Source: Hirudo medicinalis
Taxonomy: Eukaryota; Annelida; Clitellata; Hirudinida; Hirudinidae
DNA length: 12,982 nt
Assembly (NCBI GenBank): GCA_011800805.1
Contig: MPNW01000101.1
Span: 316,759 to 329,740 of the forward strand
Reading direction: 5' to 3'
Part shown: positions 1 to 7,817 of the stretch, piece by piece
Position numbering within the stretch: position 1 is the first letter of the stretch
How the letters are laid out: every line of letters begins with the position of its first letter
Position numbers and translations under genes: made by a program
Notes under the pieces: model-generated
What the model was told of the DNA's origin: nothing
Seen by the model: only the letters and a program-made list of their open reading frames with translations
Databases searched by the model: none

Positions 1-178
1 TATGATATATATAATATATATAATATATATATATAATATATATAATATATATAATAAATATAATAATAATAATAATTATTATTATTATATTATATAATAA
101 TTATAATAAAACATATATATATATTTAAATAATTATATATAAAATAATTATAATAATAATAATTATTATTAATATTAA

Positions 179-249
<71 letters not shown>

Positions 250-260
250 GACATAACTAT
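1..260. repeat. A/T-only low-complexity block: (TA)n, (AAT)n and (ATT)n
   Basis: The first 249 bases are almost entirely A and T. A TA-rich tract runs to about 57, followed by AAT runs that flip to ATT runs (centres at 75/76 and 162/163). An uninterrupted ATT run of about 23 copies occupies 180-249. The flips create perfect palindromes at 63-88 and 154-171. No gene signal is visible. Confidence 0.97.
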
Positions 261-720
261 TAATACTTGCCCTCAACTCAACTTAAACGTTGGCTACAAT
301 TTGATGTGTTTTTATTAACCTCGCAAAAACATGTTGCTTTGAAACTGGTGAACTTGTTTACTGGACAAATCCATCCATCCTGTGTGACGTCATACACCTT
401 CATCACTTGGAACGGAAGCATCAGAGGAAAATCTCGTTTAATCTCGGATGATGTTAGAAAATCCTGCTGCCTCAGCCTCAAAACGTTCAACATTTTTTGC
501 ATAAAAAAACACATTTATTGGCTGCATTCAATCAACGAAATTCCCAGTTTAACTCTGGAATTTTATGGCAATTTGTGCCGACAAGTTTGAGACACATTGA
601 ATGAATTACATTTTCGCTATCAGATCTTCAACTAACTTTAACAAAAATTGAGGTTATATTAAGTCACATTCGTAATTGACAATTTATATAGCTATATTAA
701 TCATTAATCTTCAAAAAGCC
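261..720. other. Spacer with overlapping open frames, no convincing gene
   Basis: This unique stretch is less A+T-rich than its flanks. It is open on the plus strand for 107 codons (267-590, no ATG start) and on the minus strand for 78 codons (278-514). The frames overlap on opposite strands, and neither has a recognisable domain or clear start. The minus frame has a possible donor (AAG then GTGTAT). In DNA this rich in A+T, with many frames to choose from, one such pair is not surprising. A CRE-type octamer lies at 385-392. I do not call a gene. Confidence 0.4.
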
Positions 721-966
721 TTAATAATTGTTGATTATATTAGATAATATAAAAGTATAATAATATATTACTTTAATTATTTGAGAATAAAAAAGAGAAA
801 TATTGGGTTTAATTTCATGAATTACAAGCAGAATAAATTCTAATTTAAGACTAATTTCTTCAGCCTGCCACTTGATTGGCCACTCACAAACGGCATCAAC
901 GAGTACCACTCCAGTCTCACAAAGGTCTTCTTTCCTGACATCCCTCTTCATCATCATCATCATCAT
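721..966 (-). CDS. Candidate minus-strand exon or small frame, unrecognised
   Basis: This minus-strand frame starts inside an ATC microsatellite, which gives six consecutive Met codons. It then encodes a charged, non-repetitive segment beginning KRDVRKEDLCETGVV and continuing VDAVCEWPIKWQAEEISLK, before becoming Ile/Tyr-rich in A+T-rich DNA. A GTGAGT word follows the VDAV codons and would be a strong splice donor by its intron side. The coding part may therefore be only the first 25 or so codons. No family is recognised. A chance frame is quite possible, because the plus strand is also open here (872-1078). Confidence 0.15.
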   Translation of the reverse strand: MMMMMMKRDVRKEDLCETGVVLVDAVCEWPIKWQAEEISLKLEFILLVIHEIKPNISLFYSQIIKVIYYYTFILSNIINNY

Positions 967-988
967 CAGCGCATCATCATCATCATCC
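949..988. repeat. (ATC)n microsatellite, interrupted
   Basis: Two ATC runs are separated by an AGCGC interruption. The repeat supplies the Met run of the minus-strand frame described at 721-966. Confidence 0.97.
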
Positions 989-1107
989 AGCTGTTATGAA
1001 GAAGATAAAGCTGGACAAATAATCGTTTGCCTACCAGAGCACATTCCATTTGGTTGGTTCATTAATAATCCTAATTAATATTTATAAAATATTTTATTTA
1101 CTCTCAA

Positions 1108-1171
1108 CAATAACAACATAATAATAATAATAATAATACAATAATAATAATAATGATAACAACAATAATAT
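1108..1171. repeat. (AAT)n microsatellite with AAC interruptions
   Basis: Runs of AAT are interrupted by single AAC and ATG variants. The flanks are A+T-rich spacer. Confidence 0.95.
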
Positions 1172-1602
1172 TAAATCATATAACATGAGCAAATGATGAT
1201 AACAGGGCTTCTAAATAAGAATCCTCAACCATTTATTGTTAACAATAAAAACTTCAAATTAATTTGAAAGCTTTTTGATGCAAATGGAAATTTTATCGCA
1301 TAATTGAAAAGCTTTTTGAGATTTTAAAGAATTCTCGACATTTTTCACTCCTTTGTTTAAAAAATAAATAAATAAAAAAGCTTTAAACAAACTTAAACAC
1401 GTTTAAAACCACAGAAAAATACGCAAAGAAAAAACCACAACGAAAACAATTTCCACCAATTTCCAAAAATTTCATTTTATTCGACAAAATTCCAATTACA
1501 AAATCTATTTGTGCATTTTAAAGCTTCGAACGCTCTGACTTTTATTTTCTTGAAACTTTGGAGCATGGTTTTGAAAAATGTGGAATGGAAATAAATTAGG
1601 AG
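1172..1602. other. A+T-rich spacer with a repeated HindIII-type palindrome
   Basis: No gene is seen here. A near-palindromic word centred on AAGCTT occurs twice in almost the same context: TTGAAAGCTTTTTGA at 1264-1278 and TTGAAAAGCTTTTTGA at 1304-1319. Further AAGCTTT words follow near 1378. The rest is A-rich with short poly-A tracts. Confidence 0.6.
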
Positions 1603-1639
1603 AAATACATTATATATTTAGGAAATATTTAATGTATTT
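1603..1639. repeat. Hairpin: 17-nt arms, 3-nt loop
   Basis: The arms at 1603-1619 and 1623-1639 are inverted copies matching at 15 of 17 positions, with AGG as the loop. The right arm shares a 16-base word (1624-1639) exactly with the left arm region of the larger inverted repeat near 12528. The arms are nearly pure A/T, so the structure would be weak as RNA but could extrude as a cruciform. Confidence 0.85.
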
Positions 1640-1641
1640 GT

Positions 1642-1763
1642 GAACAGAAAACAATGCAGAAGTAAACAATACAGAATTAAATAATACAGAAACAAAACAA
1701 TTCAGAAACAAACCAATACAGAAACAAAACAATACAGAAACAAAACATACAGAAACAAAGCAA
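1642..1763. repeat. Degenerate ~16-bp tandem repeat (AATACAGAAACAAAAC)
   Basis: At least six copies of a CAGAAACAAAACAAT-like unit occur in tandem, with length variation between copies. The left end is the most diverged. On the minus strand the block reads as Cys/Phe-rich low-complexity peptide, which I treat as a repeat artefact. Confidence 0.9.
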
Positions 1764-1845
1764 GCGAAACACAAGAGTAAAAACAGGTCGTAATATTTGA
1801 CAGACCAAAGCCTGGCGAGTTCGAATTTGATGAAATGATTGCTTC

Positions 1846-2061
1846 TCAGTGGTGTTGGAATCCTGCTGGGTTCTTAAATTGTTGTTTCTTTGTGTTTGTT
1901 TGTGTTTGTTGAGTGTTTCTTGTTGCAATCCATGCTTCGATCACTGGAAGCGTTTGTTCCATTTCAGTGGTTATTTTGTGAAGTGGTTGTTCTATCTGTT
2001 CAAGCAAGTTTAAAGTCATAAGCAGGTATTCTTTTTGAGGTTCTACCGTAGCTTTTCTCAT
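1846..2061 (-). CDS. Candidate small protein or exon, coiled-coil-like, unrecognised
   Basis: This frame begins at an ATG directly after an in-frame TGA and runs 71 codons to a TGA. Residues 8-45 read as one amphipathic helix: a segment EYLLMTLNLLEQIEQPLHK is followed by ITTEMEQTLPVIEAWIATR, with hydrophobic residues every three to four positions and many Glu/Gln/Lys. The C-terminal third becomes Gln/Thr/Asn-rich where the frame crosses a TGTTTG repeat (1882-1921). The Kozak context is weak (T at -3). The helical half is the most protein-like sequence in the first 2 kb and does not derive from the repeat. No family is recognised. It could be a small gene, one exon of a larger gene, a decayed mobile-element fragment, or chance. 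Confidence 0.28.
   Translation of the reverse strand: MRKATVEPQKEYLLMTLNLLEQIEQPLHKITTEMEQTLPVIEAWIATRNTQQTQTNTKKQQFKNPAGFQHH
1882..1921. repeat. TGTGTTTGTT short tandem repeat
   Basis: Two exact copies of TGTGTTTGTT (1891-1900 and 1901-1910) lie within a wider TTGTTTCTT-like run. They overlap the 3' end of the minus-strand frame at 1846-2061. Confidence 0.85.
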
Positions 2062-2145
2062 TCAACGATTTCAGAGAACATTTCGACGGTCACACCGTGC
2101 AAGAGTTCATTACTGGGTACAACGTGACTTAATGATTCAATGGCT

Positions 2146-2203
2146 TTGCATACTACATGCCACAAGTTGATTACATTGCATACTATGTCACAAGTTGATT
2201 ACA
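2146..2203. repeat. Two-copy ~29-bp tandem repeat
   Basis: Copies lie at 2146-2175 and 2176-2203, each starting TTGCATACTA and ending CACAAGTTGATTACA. The copies differ mainly by a small deletion in the middle. Confidence 0.92.
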
Positions 2204-2250
2204 TTGTTGTTGATACATTGATTCATGTTGATACATGATTCTGTTGTTGC

Positions 2251-2330
2251 GAGAGCAGTACATTGTTGATATTGTTGTTGATAACTGGATGAGAGCTGTA
2301 TATTGTTGATATTGTTGTTGATGACTTTGA
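2251..2330. repeat. Two-copy 40-bp tandem repeat
   Basis: Copies lie at 2251-2290 and 2291-2330. Both begin GAGAGC and share ATTGTTGATATTGTTGTTGA. Differences are a few substitutions, most of them at the 3' end. The surrounding 2204-2250 is also TTG/GTT-rich. Confidence 0.92.
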
Positions 2331-2401
2331 TTGACGTTGTTTCTCAGGTTTGAAGCAGGATGCATCCTGGGATCATCCGCATTAAAATCCTTAATTTCTT
2401 A

Positions 2402-2543
2402 TCATTCGAAGAGTTTTAAATCCAAATCACACAACTTTGTGGACTTCCTGCACTTTGTGGTTGCAGATCGAGCTTGCTTTCTTGAGCCTTCGATTTCATT
2501 CCAGTCTTGCAGAGATTTGCCAAACTTTTCAACGAACCCATCA
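2402..2543 (-). CDS. Candidate terminal exon, minus strand, unrecognised
   Basis: Reading the minus strand from an AATTAG acceptor-like site, one T completes a codon. A 46-codon frame follows and ends in TGA. The peptide starts DGFVEKFGKSLQDWNEIEGS, continues RKQARSATTKCRKSTKLC and ends DLDLKLFE. It is rich in charged residues with single Trp and two Cys, which is typical of genuine protein. The acceptor lacks a pyrimidine tract, which is the main weakness. Its phase (one leading base) matches the two bases left at the end of the candidate exon 3052-3112. Other frames here are open too: a second minus frame (2416-2541) and a 93-codon plus frame without ATG (2331-2612). The choice of frame is therefore uncertain. 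No family is recognised. Confidence 0.25.
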
Positions 2544-2599
2544 CTAATTCATGCTCGTTGCATCGACTTGTCACTACTTGTCACCACTACCACCGTCAG

Positions 2600-2607
2600 T
2601 GACGTCA
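2600..2607. promoter_or_regulatory. CRE-type octamer TGACGTCA
   Basis: This is a full palindromic cAMP-response element consensus (CREB/ATF site). It is one of four in the window. No start codon or TATA-like element of convincing quality is nearby. Confidence 0.3.
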
Positions 2608-2630
2608 TTTAATCATTTGTTTTATATGGA

Positions 2631-2684
2631 AGCTAACCTATAAAAGCTAAGTTACCCGGCTAACCATTACGAGCTAACCAAACC
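2631..2684. repeat. Four AGCTAACC words at 13-14 bp spacing
   Basis: AGCTAACC or close variants start at 2631, 2645, 2658 and 2672, with diverged sequence between them, suggesting an old 14-bp tandem repeat. The last copy plus TTTCTAG (ending 2690) resembles a branch point and splice acceptor, but all three frames after it hit a stop within four codons. Confidence 0.6.
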
Positions 2685-2692
2685 TTTCTAGG

Positions 2693-2705
2693 TAGATAGA
2701 TAGAT
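2693..2705. repeat. (TAGA)3 microsatellite
   Basis: Three TAGA units occur in a row, placing stops in all plus-strand frames. Confidence 0.9.
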
Positions 2706-3051
2706 CCTCCAACGAAGAATATTGTTGAGAATCTAATTCATGAATCAAGGAGGTGGTCTCTGTTAGGTTCTTCCTGCAAGTGATTCGGTGCTGCAGTACA
2801 ATCGGTTGAATTGAAATTGACCAGGTAATCTACTCCCAACAATCTTGTGAGTCAACGGACGTTAAAACTACGCATGCACACGGAAGCAAAACTTGACTTT
2901 CACAAACATTTCTGACTTTTTTTGCTCAAAAGATCTCCTTTTTCCCATTTATTCTCCTCTCCGAGATTGTTTTTAATAAAAAAGTCTAACTAAATAATGA
3001 AGATTTAGGGAAGCATTTTCACCACAAACGACGTCCCTGGTCGGCACGCAC
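2706..3051. other. Unique spacer / possible intron of the minus-strand candidate gene
   Basis: Only short open frames and no repeats are seen. If the minus-strand exon chain is right, 2544-3051 is a 508-base intron starting GTGCGT and ending AATTAG. Confidence 0.3.
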
Positions 3052-3112
3052 CTTCGTGTAATTGGTGTCCACCCCTTAAGCTCAAGCATCTCGAGTGCTC
3101 CTTCTTTAACTT
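3052..3112 (-). CDS. Candidate internal exon, minus strand, unrecognised
   Basis: On the minus strand a strong acceptor (TTGTTTTGTTTCTCCGCAG) is followed by 61 bases and then a good donor (AAG then GTGCGT). After two leading bases the frame reads VKEGALEMLELKGWTPITR, leaving AG at the end. It begins with an alternating acidic/hydrophobic run and includes a Trp, which suits a real protein. Both splice signals and an open frame in a locally GC-richer patch make this the best-bounded exon candidate on the minus strand. A second frame is also open for the whole 61 bases, so the reading is not certain. The downstream 2402-2543 and upstream 3224-3315 candidates match its phase. Confidence 0.33.
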
Positions 3113-3223
3113 CTGCGGAGAAACAAAACAATTATTTTTCCTTTGACACCTTCGTCATTTCTGACACCAAATATTCAGAAACTTTAAAATTGTGGAGCTG
3201 AGATGATGAGAATTATGAACTAC

Positions 3224-3315
3224 GAGTCCATGGTCTTGGTGTTGGAGGTGCATTTTGCTGACCATTCAAGAAGCGGGTTGTGGACGTGGAATGATGCTTG
3301 TTGCTTTTACCGCTA
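3224..3315 (-). CDS. Candidate internal exon, minus strand, Ser/Thr/Pro-rich
   Basis: After a CCCCCAAAG acceptor-like site, the minus strand is open for 30 full codons. They begin SGKSNKHHSTSTTRFLNGQQ and end NAPPTPRPWT, followed by C then a GTAGTT donor. Many codons end in C or G, unlike the A+T-rich surroundings. The composition resembles a disordered linker. The single base left over joins in phase with 3052-3112. The plus strand carries a 48-codon ATG frame (3203-3349) over the same DNA, peptide ending FYRYFGGRKLFAFK, which could instead be the real one. I prefer the minus reading because of the phase agreement, but neither is secure. Confidence 0.22.
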
Positions 3316-3447
3316 CTTTGGGGGACGCAAGTTATTTGCTTTCAAATAAGCCCTTCCATCGATATTTAATGTAACATTCAATTGTAATAAGATGCACATT
3401 CTAGTGCAGATTTATTAGCATCATAATGTTTTGCAGTTGCTATCACT

Positions 3448-3506
3448 GTTGTTATTATTATCATTGTTGTTGATGTTGTTGTTGATGCTGGTGTTGTTAT
3501 TGTTGA
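3448..3506. repeat. (GTT)n microsatellite, imperfect
   Basis: GTT runs are interrupted by ATT, GAT and GCTG variants. It is the same motif family as 2204-2330 and, on the opposite strand, 6454-6499. Confidence 0.92.
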
Positions 3507-4212
3507 CATAAATACGGTCATTTTCAGGTGCTTAACATTCTAAGGGAACGGAGAAGTATAATTAGAGCGATTATAGGCTCCAAATTTGTCAAGCTGCCAA
3601 CAAGTGAAACCTTTTAATTGAGATTAACGATCTTCCTTTTGTTTCCTGTTCAATGGGGTAACATTACTTGCCCGAACACTTGCAACGACATTCATGCTTC
3701 ACAGAACAACGTGAAACAACTTCCTACACACATCACCCGAATCTTCACATTCTTCATCACATCGCAATTAACTTAAAGTTCTTATTCTTTTATTAAAGCA
3801 CATTTATAACTATTAACGAACATGCGTTCACACATTTGAAGAAAACGTCCAGCAAGGAAAAGATTTTGTTACATGAGGTCCAAATTAATGGAGTAAGGAG
3901 AGACAACATCAGGGTTATAAAAAATGCAACATATAATTATATTACATCAAAACATCCAACTATTTCCTCTAAATCAGTAATCATTTTGACAAATGCTTTT
4001 TAGTTTTTTACCAAAATTATCGTCTCTCTTTAATAATCATTTAAAAATTTAATAATAATTTACAGTTATTAATTATTATTTTAGAAAGTATTTGTAACTA
4101 AATTTCAATAAATAATGCATAAATAAAATATGAACAACGCCTAATAATTATAAAGTTAAACTTCAAAGATAAATTTTAAAACCATTCGCCTGATTTTTAA
4201 TTCAATCGACAG
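3507..4212. other. A+T-rich spacer, no gene called
   Basis: Only short frames are present. A somewhat GC-richer patch at 3640-3780 is open on plus for about 50 codons without ATG (includes GNITCPNTCNDIHASQNNV) and on minus for a 23-codon ATG frame. Neither has supporting splice or start signals. From 3960 onward the sequence is very A+T-rich. Confidence 0.4.
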
Positions 4213-4272
4213 ATGGCATCAACATTTACCTGAACGGGATTCTCGTGCAACAGCCTAGCGACCAACAGGGAG
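4213..4272 (+). CDS. Candidate exon encoding part of a LamG-like jellyroll domain
   Basis: After CGACAG, the frame in which a preceding G would complete the first codon reads DGINIYLNGILVQQPSDQQG. The DG-x-x-x-Y-x-NG-x-LV pattern is the familiar core strand pair of concanavalin A-like/LamG-like jellyroll domains found in secreted and cell-surface animal proteins. Codon third positions are strongly C/G (GGC ATC AAC ATT TAC CTG AAC) in A+T-rich surroundings, a good sign of coding. The exon would end at GGGAG before GTTAAA, a weak donor; otherwise the frame stops at 4275-4277. The acceptor tract (TTTTTAATTCAATCGACAG) is only moderately pyrimidine-rich. At 20 codons it covers only a fraction of a typical jellyroll domain, so other exons must exist or this is a relic. 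The family call is by motif memory, not search. Confidence 0.4.
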
Positions 4273-4416
4273 GTTAAAATGGTTGCTCTGGCGAATGTTT
4301 TGTAAATAATTTTATTTAAATTTAATCGCTAGGTGTCAGTAAACAACTTGAAATTGATATTCGGTTGAGTTAGTTAAACGCAAATGTTGACAAAAGTTTT
4401 AAGATCTTGAAATAGC

Positions 4417-4556
4417 ATCACCACAAATTCATCACCACAAATTCATCACCACAAATTCATCACCACAAATTCATCACCACAAATTCATCACCACAAATTC
4501 ATCACCACAAATTCATCACCACAAATTTATAATCACAAATTTATAATCACAAATGA
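4417..4556. repeat. 14-bp minisatellite (ATCACCACAAATTC), 10 units
   Basis: Seven units at 4417-4514 are identical and the eighth (4515-4528) differs at its last base. Two further units of the form ATAATCACAAATTT/GA (4529-4556) form the diverged edge. The near-perfect core suggests recent expansion. No spacers separate the units, so it is not CRISPR-like. Confidence 0.97.
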
Positions 4557-5060
4557 CCATGTTTTACAGTGCAATAAATTTACCCCTGGTGACATACAGT
4601 GATGATGACGCTTGATGACTTTGCATCAAAAAAAGCATAACTTATATATATTAAAAATCCATTGGAAATTTTTTTGTTTCAAGGAGTTAATAAGCCAATT
4701 CAATCTTTCCGCCCGTCTTTCTCATCACGTGTATCGGGTATGGATCACGTGACCAAAAAATCAGAACAGGGAGAGGAAATGGCAGGGATCGTCAAAGGTT
4801 GGTGGTTGCTTTTTGATCGAAACGAATTCCTAATGAATTCAATTCATATCACGACATCATTTGTTGACATGAGTTGACCAAATGAAATAGCAAAATCATT
4901 GAAATGAATGAAGATAACATCCAATCATTATGTCGATGACCAATTAAGGTGGTTATTGATAATTCAGCAAGTAATCGATGAAGTACAATATTTCAAAATC
5001 AAATTTCCTGATGTCACGCATGTTATATTGGCATGATTCATCATGATGAAATTGCGACAC
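4557..5060 (+). other. Spacer with a 46-codon ATG frame (4740-4877)
   Basis: An ATG at 4740 opens a frame to TGA at 4875-4877. The peptide begins MDHVTKKSEQGEEMAGIVKG and ends SIHITTSFVDMS, and the frame is open upstream to 4662. A TTTTTTTGTTTCAAG acceptor-like site lies just before 4685, so it could be an exon. No domain is recognised. Two CACGTG E-boxes, exactly 20 bp apart, lie at 4726-4731 and 4746-4751. A perfect 14-base palindrome (TTCATCATGATGAA) is at 5037-5050. Confidence 0.15.
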
Positions 5061-5147
5061 GGCAGGTAATTGCACAGGTAAATAATTGCAGAAGTAAATA
5101 AATGGCACAGGTAAATAATTACAGAGGTAACTAATTGTGCAGGTAAG
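5061..5147. repeat. Degenerate ~16-20-bp tandem repeat containing CAGGTAA
   Basis: Units of the form GCACAGGTAAATAATT recur about five to six times with variable length. Each carries a word close to the 5' splice-site consensus (CAGGTAAAT, CAGAAGTAAAT, CAGAGGTAACT). The last is CAGGTAAGG, close to the ideal donor. Confidence 0.88.
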
Positions 5148-6452
5148 GACAGCCGTTGGTTCTGCTTCTGTGAATTATGGGTTTAATTCTTTCATCTGAT
5201 TGGTCGTAAGTCACAAGTCGACCTTTAACCTTCCGATTATTTGAATATTTTAGAGGAATACGAATATGCATTTATTTACAATATGCATCACTAGTTCTGA
5301 ATTAAGTTCCAACTGTTCCTATTTGATTTGATCGATTACGTATTCCTTTAATCTAATCACTTTTATTTTTAAACTGTTTTGCAAATAAAAATTTAATTGC
5401 TGTTTTAATCCTATTTAATAACAAAATGGGTTTTAATAAAGTTGCAATTTAAAAAATAAAATAATTGAAATGTCATTACTTCTACAAATACTTTAACTCA
5501 TTCCTTTTGTCTTCTTTCAAACATTCGAGAAAATAATTTCTTCGCGATTCCAAAAATTATTTATTATTTTATTAAGTTATTAATTCATTATTTTCAATTT
5601 CAACTTCTTTTATTGGCACAATCAACTTTGATGATTTATGATGGTTTTATAAACCATGTTTTATTTCATAATTTGAAGATATTTTCCAATTTTATGGTGT
5701 TTTATTTAAATAAATTCTGTTATTTTGGAGAGATATATAACATTATTTTATAATAGTCGACCAGGGATTGTTTGTTTGAAGGAAGTGATTCCCTGATTCT
5801 GCTGTGCACTGCAATTGAGGAATTTTCTCAAGTTCTTCTCAAGTGTTTACATCAGATAAGTACTTGATTACCACGAACATCGCCAGAGGGCTTTTACAAC
5901 TTGTGTCGGTTGCAATAAAACGAGAATAGAAAGACGAATTCAAGTGGGAGGTTGAGGACCAAGTTTTGCCGCAACACGTGACATTATTGACATTCTTGAC
6001 GCCCGTGACATGAAGGCTGATTTTTAATCGATTATTTTTTGGGAATTAATCTATAAATGACAATAATTTTGAAGTAGTTTATTGAGCATGATGTAATAAA
6101 TATATTTAATTAGTTTTTATTTAGTAGGTTCTATTTATTAGAAGAAAAACTTTGAAAGAATAGAAGATAGGAAGTTCACCAATAAGTTCCAAATGACTTT
6201 CTGAGACATTTGAGAATATTTTTGAGATTTTCACTTTGAACAACCTAAGAAGTGATGAACAAATTACAACTTGTGAAAGATTTCAAATTCAATCATTTCA
6301 TCTTCTTGCTTAAATTAAGGTTCAATCAAAATCGTTCGCCTTTAAACAAAGTCTGCAACATTGTTGAGAGAAGAAATAAAAGTTTGTTGGCAACAACATC
6401 GAATAAATAAATTAAATAAGATTAAATGAAATGCGTAGTAACATTTGTTTGC

Positions 6453-6453
<1 letters not shown>
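5148..6453. other. A+T-rich spacer with one two-frame open patch
   Basis: Mostly unique and very A+T-rich, with no repeats of note. At 5757-5929 two plus-strand frames overlap. One reads RDCLFEGSDSLILLCTAIEE onward to a TGA at 5865; the other includes SSSQVFTSDKYLITTNIARG and stops at 5927. Both look protein-like but lack an ATG and good splice sites, so they are not called genes. A CACGTG E-box lies at 5975-5980. Confidence 0.35.

Positions 6454-6499
<46 letters not shown>
6454..6499. repeat. (CAA)n microsatellite, ~15 copies, uninterrupted
   Basis: This is a pure CAA run. On the minus strand it encodes a poly-Leu tract inside an open frame (6342-6599). I regard that as a repeat artefact. 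Confidence 0.97.
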
Positions 6500-7070
6500 C
6501 GACTTCAACGATGAAAGAACATTGGGACATTTCAAAGGCCAACAAGCAGTTGTTTGAGAGTCTTATTTGTTGCCGATGCTTATTTCTCGTAAGCTGCACA
6601 AATATCTCATGAAATTAATTTATTTCTAAACATTTGCATGAAAATATGAAGAAATCATAATTTCTAATTTCAAGACATTATTATTTAATACTAAAAATAT
6701 AGGATACATTTTAAGGATTGATAAGCTTCGAGATAAATGCGCTGTTTTCTTTCGTAGCATGTCCAATTAAGCTTGAAAAGATACCGGGAGAGCAATAAAG
6801 CTTTCTTTAGCACGCAGTGAAAGAATCTGTGGCTGGAAAATCTCACATTTTCAGTCACAAGTCGAACAAGGATTTAATCAGCTTTCAACCTCAAATTGTC
6901 CACGAAGATTGCTGCTGCCCGATGCACATTTTGAAGATAAAACGTTCAAAAGGCCTTAATTGACTTGTCACTTTCAAATAAACTGCTGAGACATTAATTC
7001 TGGAAATTATAATTTATCATATTTAACGCATAATTCATGTTTTAATTGTCGATTGTCGGCTTGAAGATAT
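6500..7070 (+). other. Spacer with a weak terminal-exon candidate (6758-6798)
   Basis: A good acceptor (GCTGTTTTCTTTCGTAG) precedes codons reading CPIKLEKIPGEQ and a TAA stop at 6796-6798. The stop overlaps an AATAAA word (6794-6799). The short peptide looks plausible, but a polyadenylation signal overlapping the stop would leave almost no 3' UTR. It is probably a chance combination. Nothing else is seen in this stretch. Confidence 0.12.
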
Positions 7071-7260
7071 TTTATAGGGCCTGGTATTGATAGGGCCTGG
7101 TATTGATAGGGTCTGGTATTGATAGGGTCTGGTATTAATAGGGCTTGGTATTGATAGTGTCTGGTATTGATAGGGTCTGGTATTGATAGGGTCTGGTATT
7201 GATAGGGTCTGGTATTTATAGGGTCTGGTATTGATAAGGTCTGGTATTGATAGGGTCTGG
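7071..7260. repeat. 16-bp minisatellite (TATTGATAGGGTCTGG), ~12 units
   Basis: One partial unit plus eleven full 16-base units run head to tail (7085-7260), with a few substitutions per unit (GCCTGG, GCTTGG, AATAGG, TTTATAGG, TAAGG). Because 16 is not a multiple of three, the minus strand cycles through frames and yields a 16-residue peptide period, which keeps two frames open. Those frames are repeat products, not genes. Confidence 0.97.
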
Positions 7261-7414
7261 TAGGGAATGATAGACCTAGGAGGGGTGGCATAGGCGGGCA
7301 TTTGGTGGAGTGTCGTGAGTTGCGTTAGGATGGGAGTTTACTCCAATAAAACGAAAGCATCTCCTAAGAAGGAACATTTGCAGTCGCTCGATGTTTTATT
7401 TTATTTCTTCACAC

Positions 7415-7599
7415 GTTCAAACAATTCAAACAATTCAAACAATTCACACATTTAAACAATTCAAACAATCAATTCAAACAATTCACAAGTTCAAGCAAAC
7501 AAATCAAACAAACAGTTCAAACAATAAAACAATTCAAACAATTCACACAATTCACACAATTCAAACAATTCATACAAATCAAGCAACTCCAACAATTCC
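7415..7599. repeat. 9-bp minisatellite (CAATTCAAA), ~18 units
   Basis: Units of AATTCAAAC alternate with AATTCACAC variants and a few indels. The 9-base period keeps one plus-strand frame open as an Ile-Gln-Thr repeat, which I treat as an artefact. Confidence 0.95.
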
Positions 7600-7772
7600 A
7601 ATCTCACTTCTCAGAAAATGATGTTTCTAAAAATTAAGAAAATCATAAAAATGGTGAATTTTAAAATCTCTTGGAACATTCTCTCGAGCATCACAAGAGA
7701 ATCGTACTTTTGGCTTCCAATGCTCGTTTCATGGTTTTCTCTCTCTGCCTCAATCACCATTCTGCCACCATA

Positions 7773-7808
7773 ACCCACCAAGCTACCCACCAAGCTACCC
7801 ACCGAACC
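7773..7808. repeat. 12-bp tandem repeat (ACCCACCAAGCT), 3 units
   Basis: Two exact units (7773-7784 and 7785-7796) are followed by a diverged third (7797-7808). Confidence 0.95.
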
Positions 7809-7817
7809 ACACCAACG

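Noticed and set aside
2331..2612. 93-codon plus-strand gene
   Set aside because: It starts without ATG inside a TTG repeat, the peptide is Ser/Phe-rich without a domain, and the minus-strand frame over the same DNA is more protein-like and fits an exon chain.
2672..2720. Plus-strand coding exon after the CTAAC branch-point-like word and TTTCTAG acceptor
   Set aside because: The (TAGA)3 repeat right after the acceptor puts a stop in every frame within four codons; only a UTR exon would be possible.
4417..4556. CRISPR array
   Set aside because: The 14-bp units are directly adjacent with no spacers, and the context is eukaryotic.
6342..6599. Minus-strand frame with a 14-residue poly-Leu run resembling a membrane segment
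   Set aside because: The Leu run is the CAA microsatellite read on the other strand; the flanks have no protein-like features.
7007..7301. Two long minus-strand frames with a repeating Tyr-Gln-Thr-Leu-Ser-Ile-Pro pattern
   Set aside because: They are generated by the 16-bp minisatellite, whose length not divisible by three makes all frames read the same peptide in rotation.
7391..7621. Plus-strand frame with an Ile-Gln-Thr repeat
   Set aside because: It is fully explained by the 9-bp tandem repeat; the non-repeat ends are too short to support a gene.
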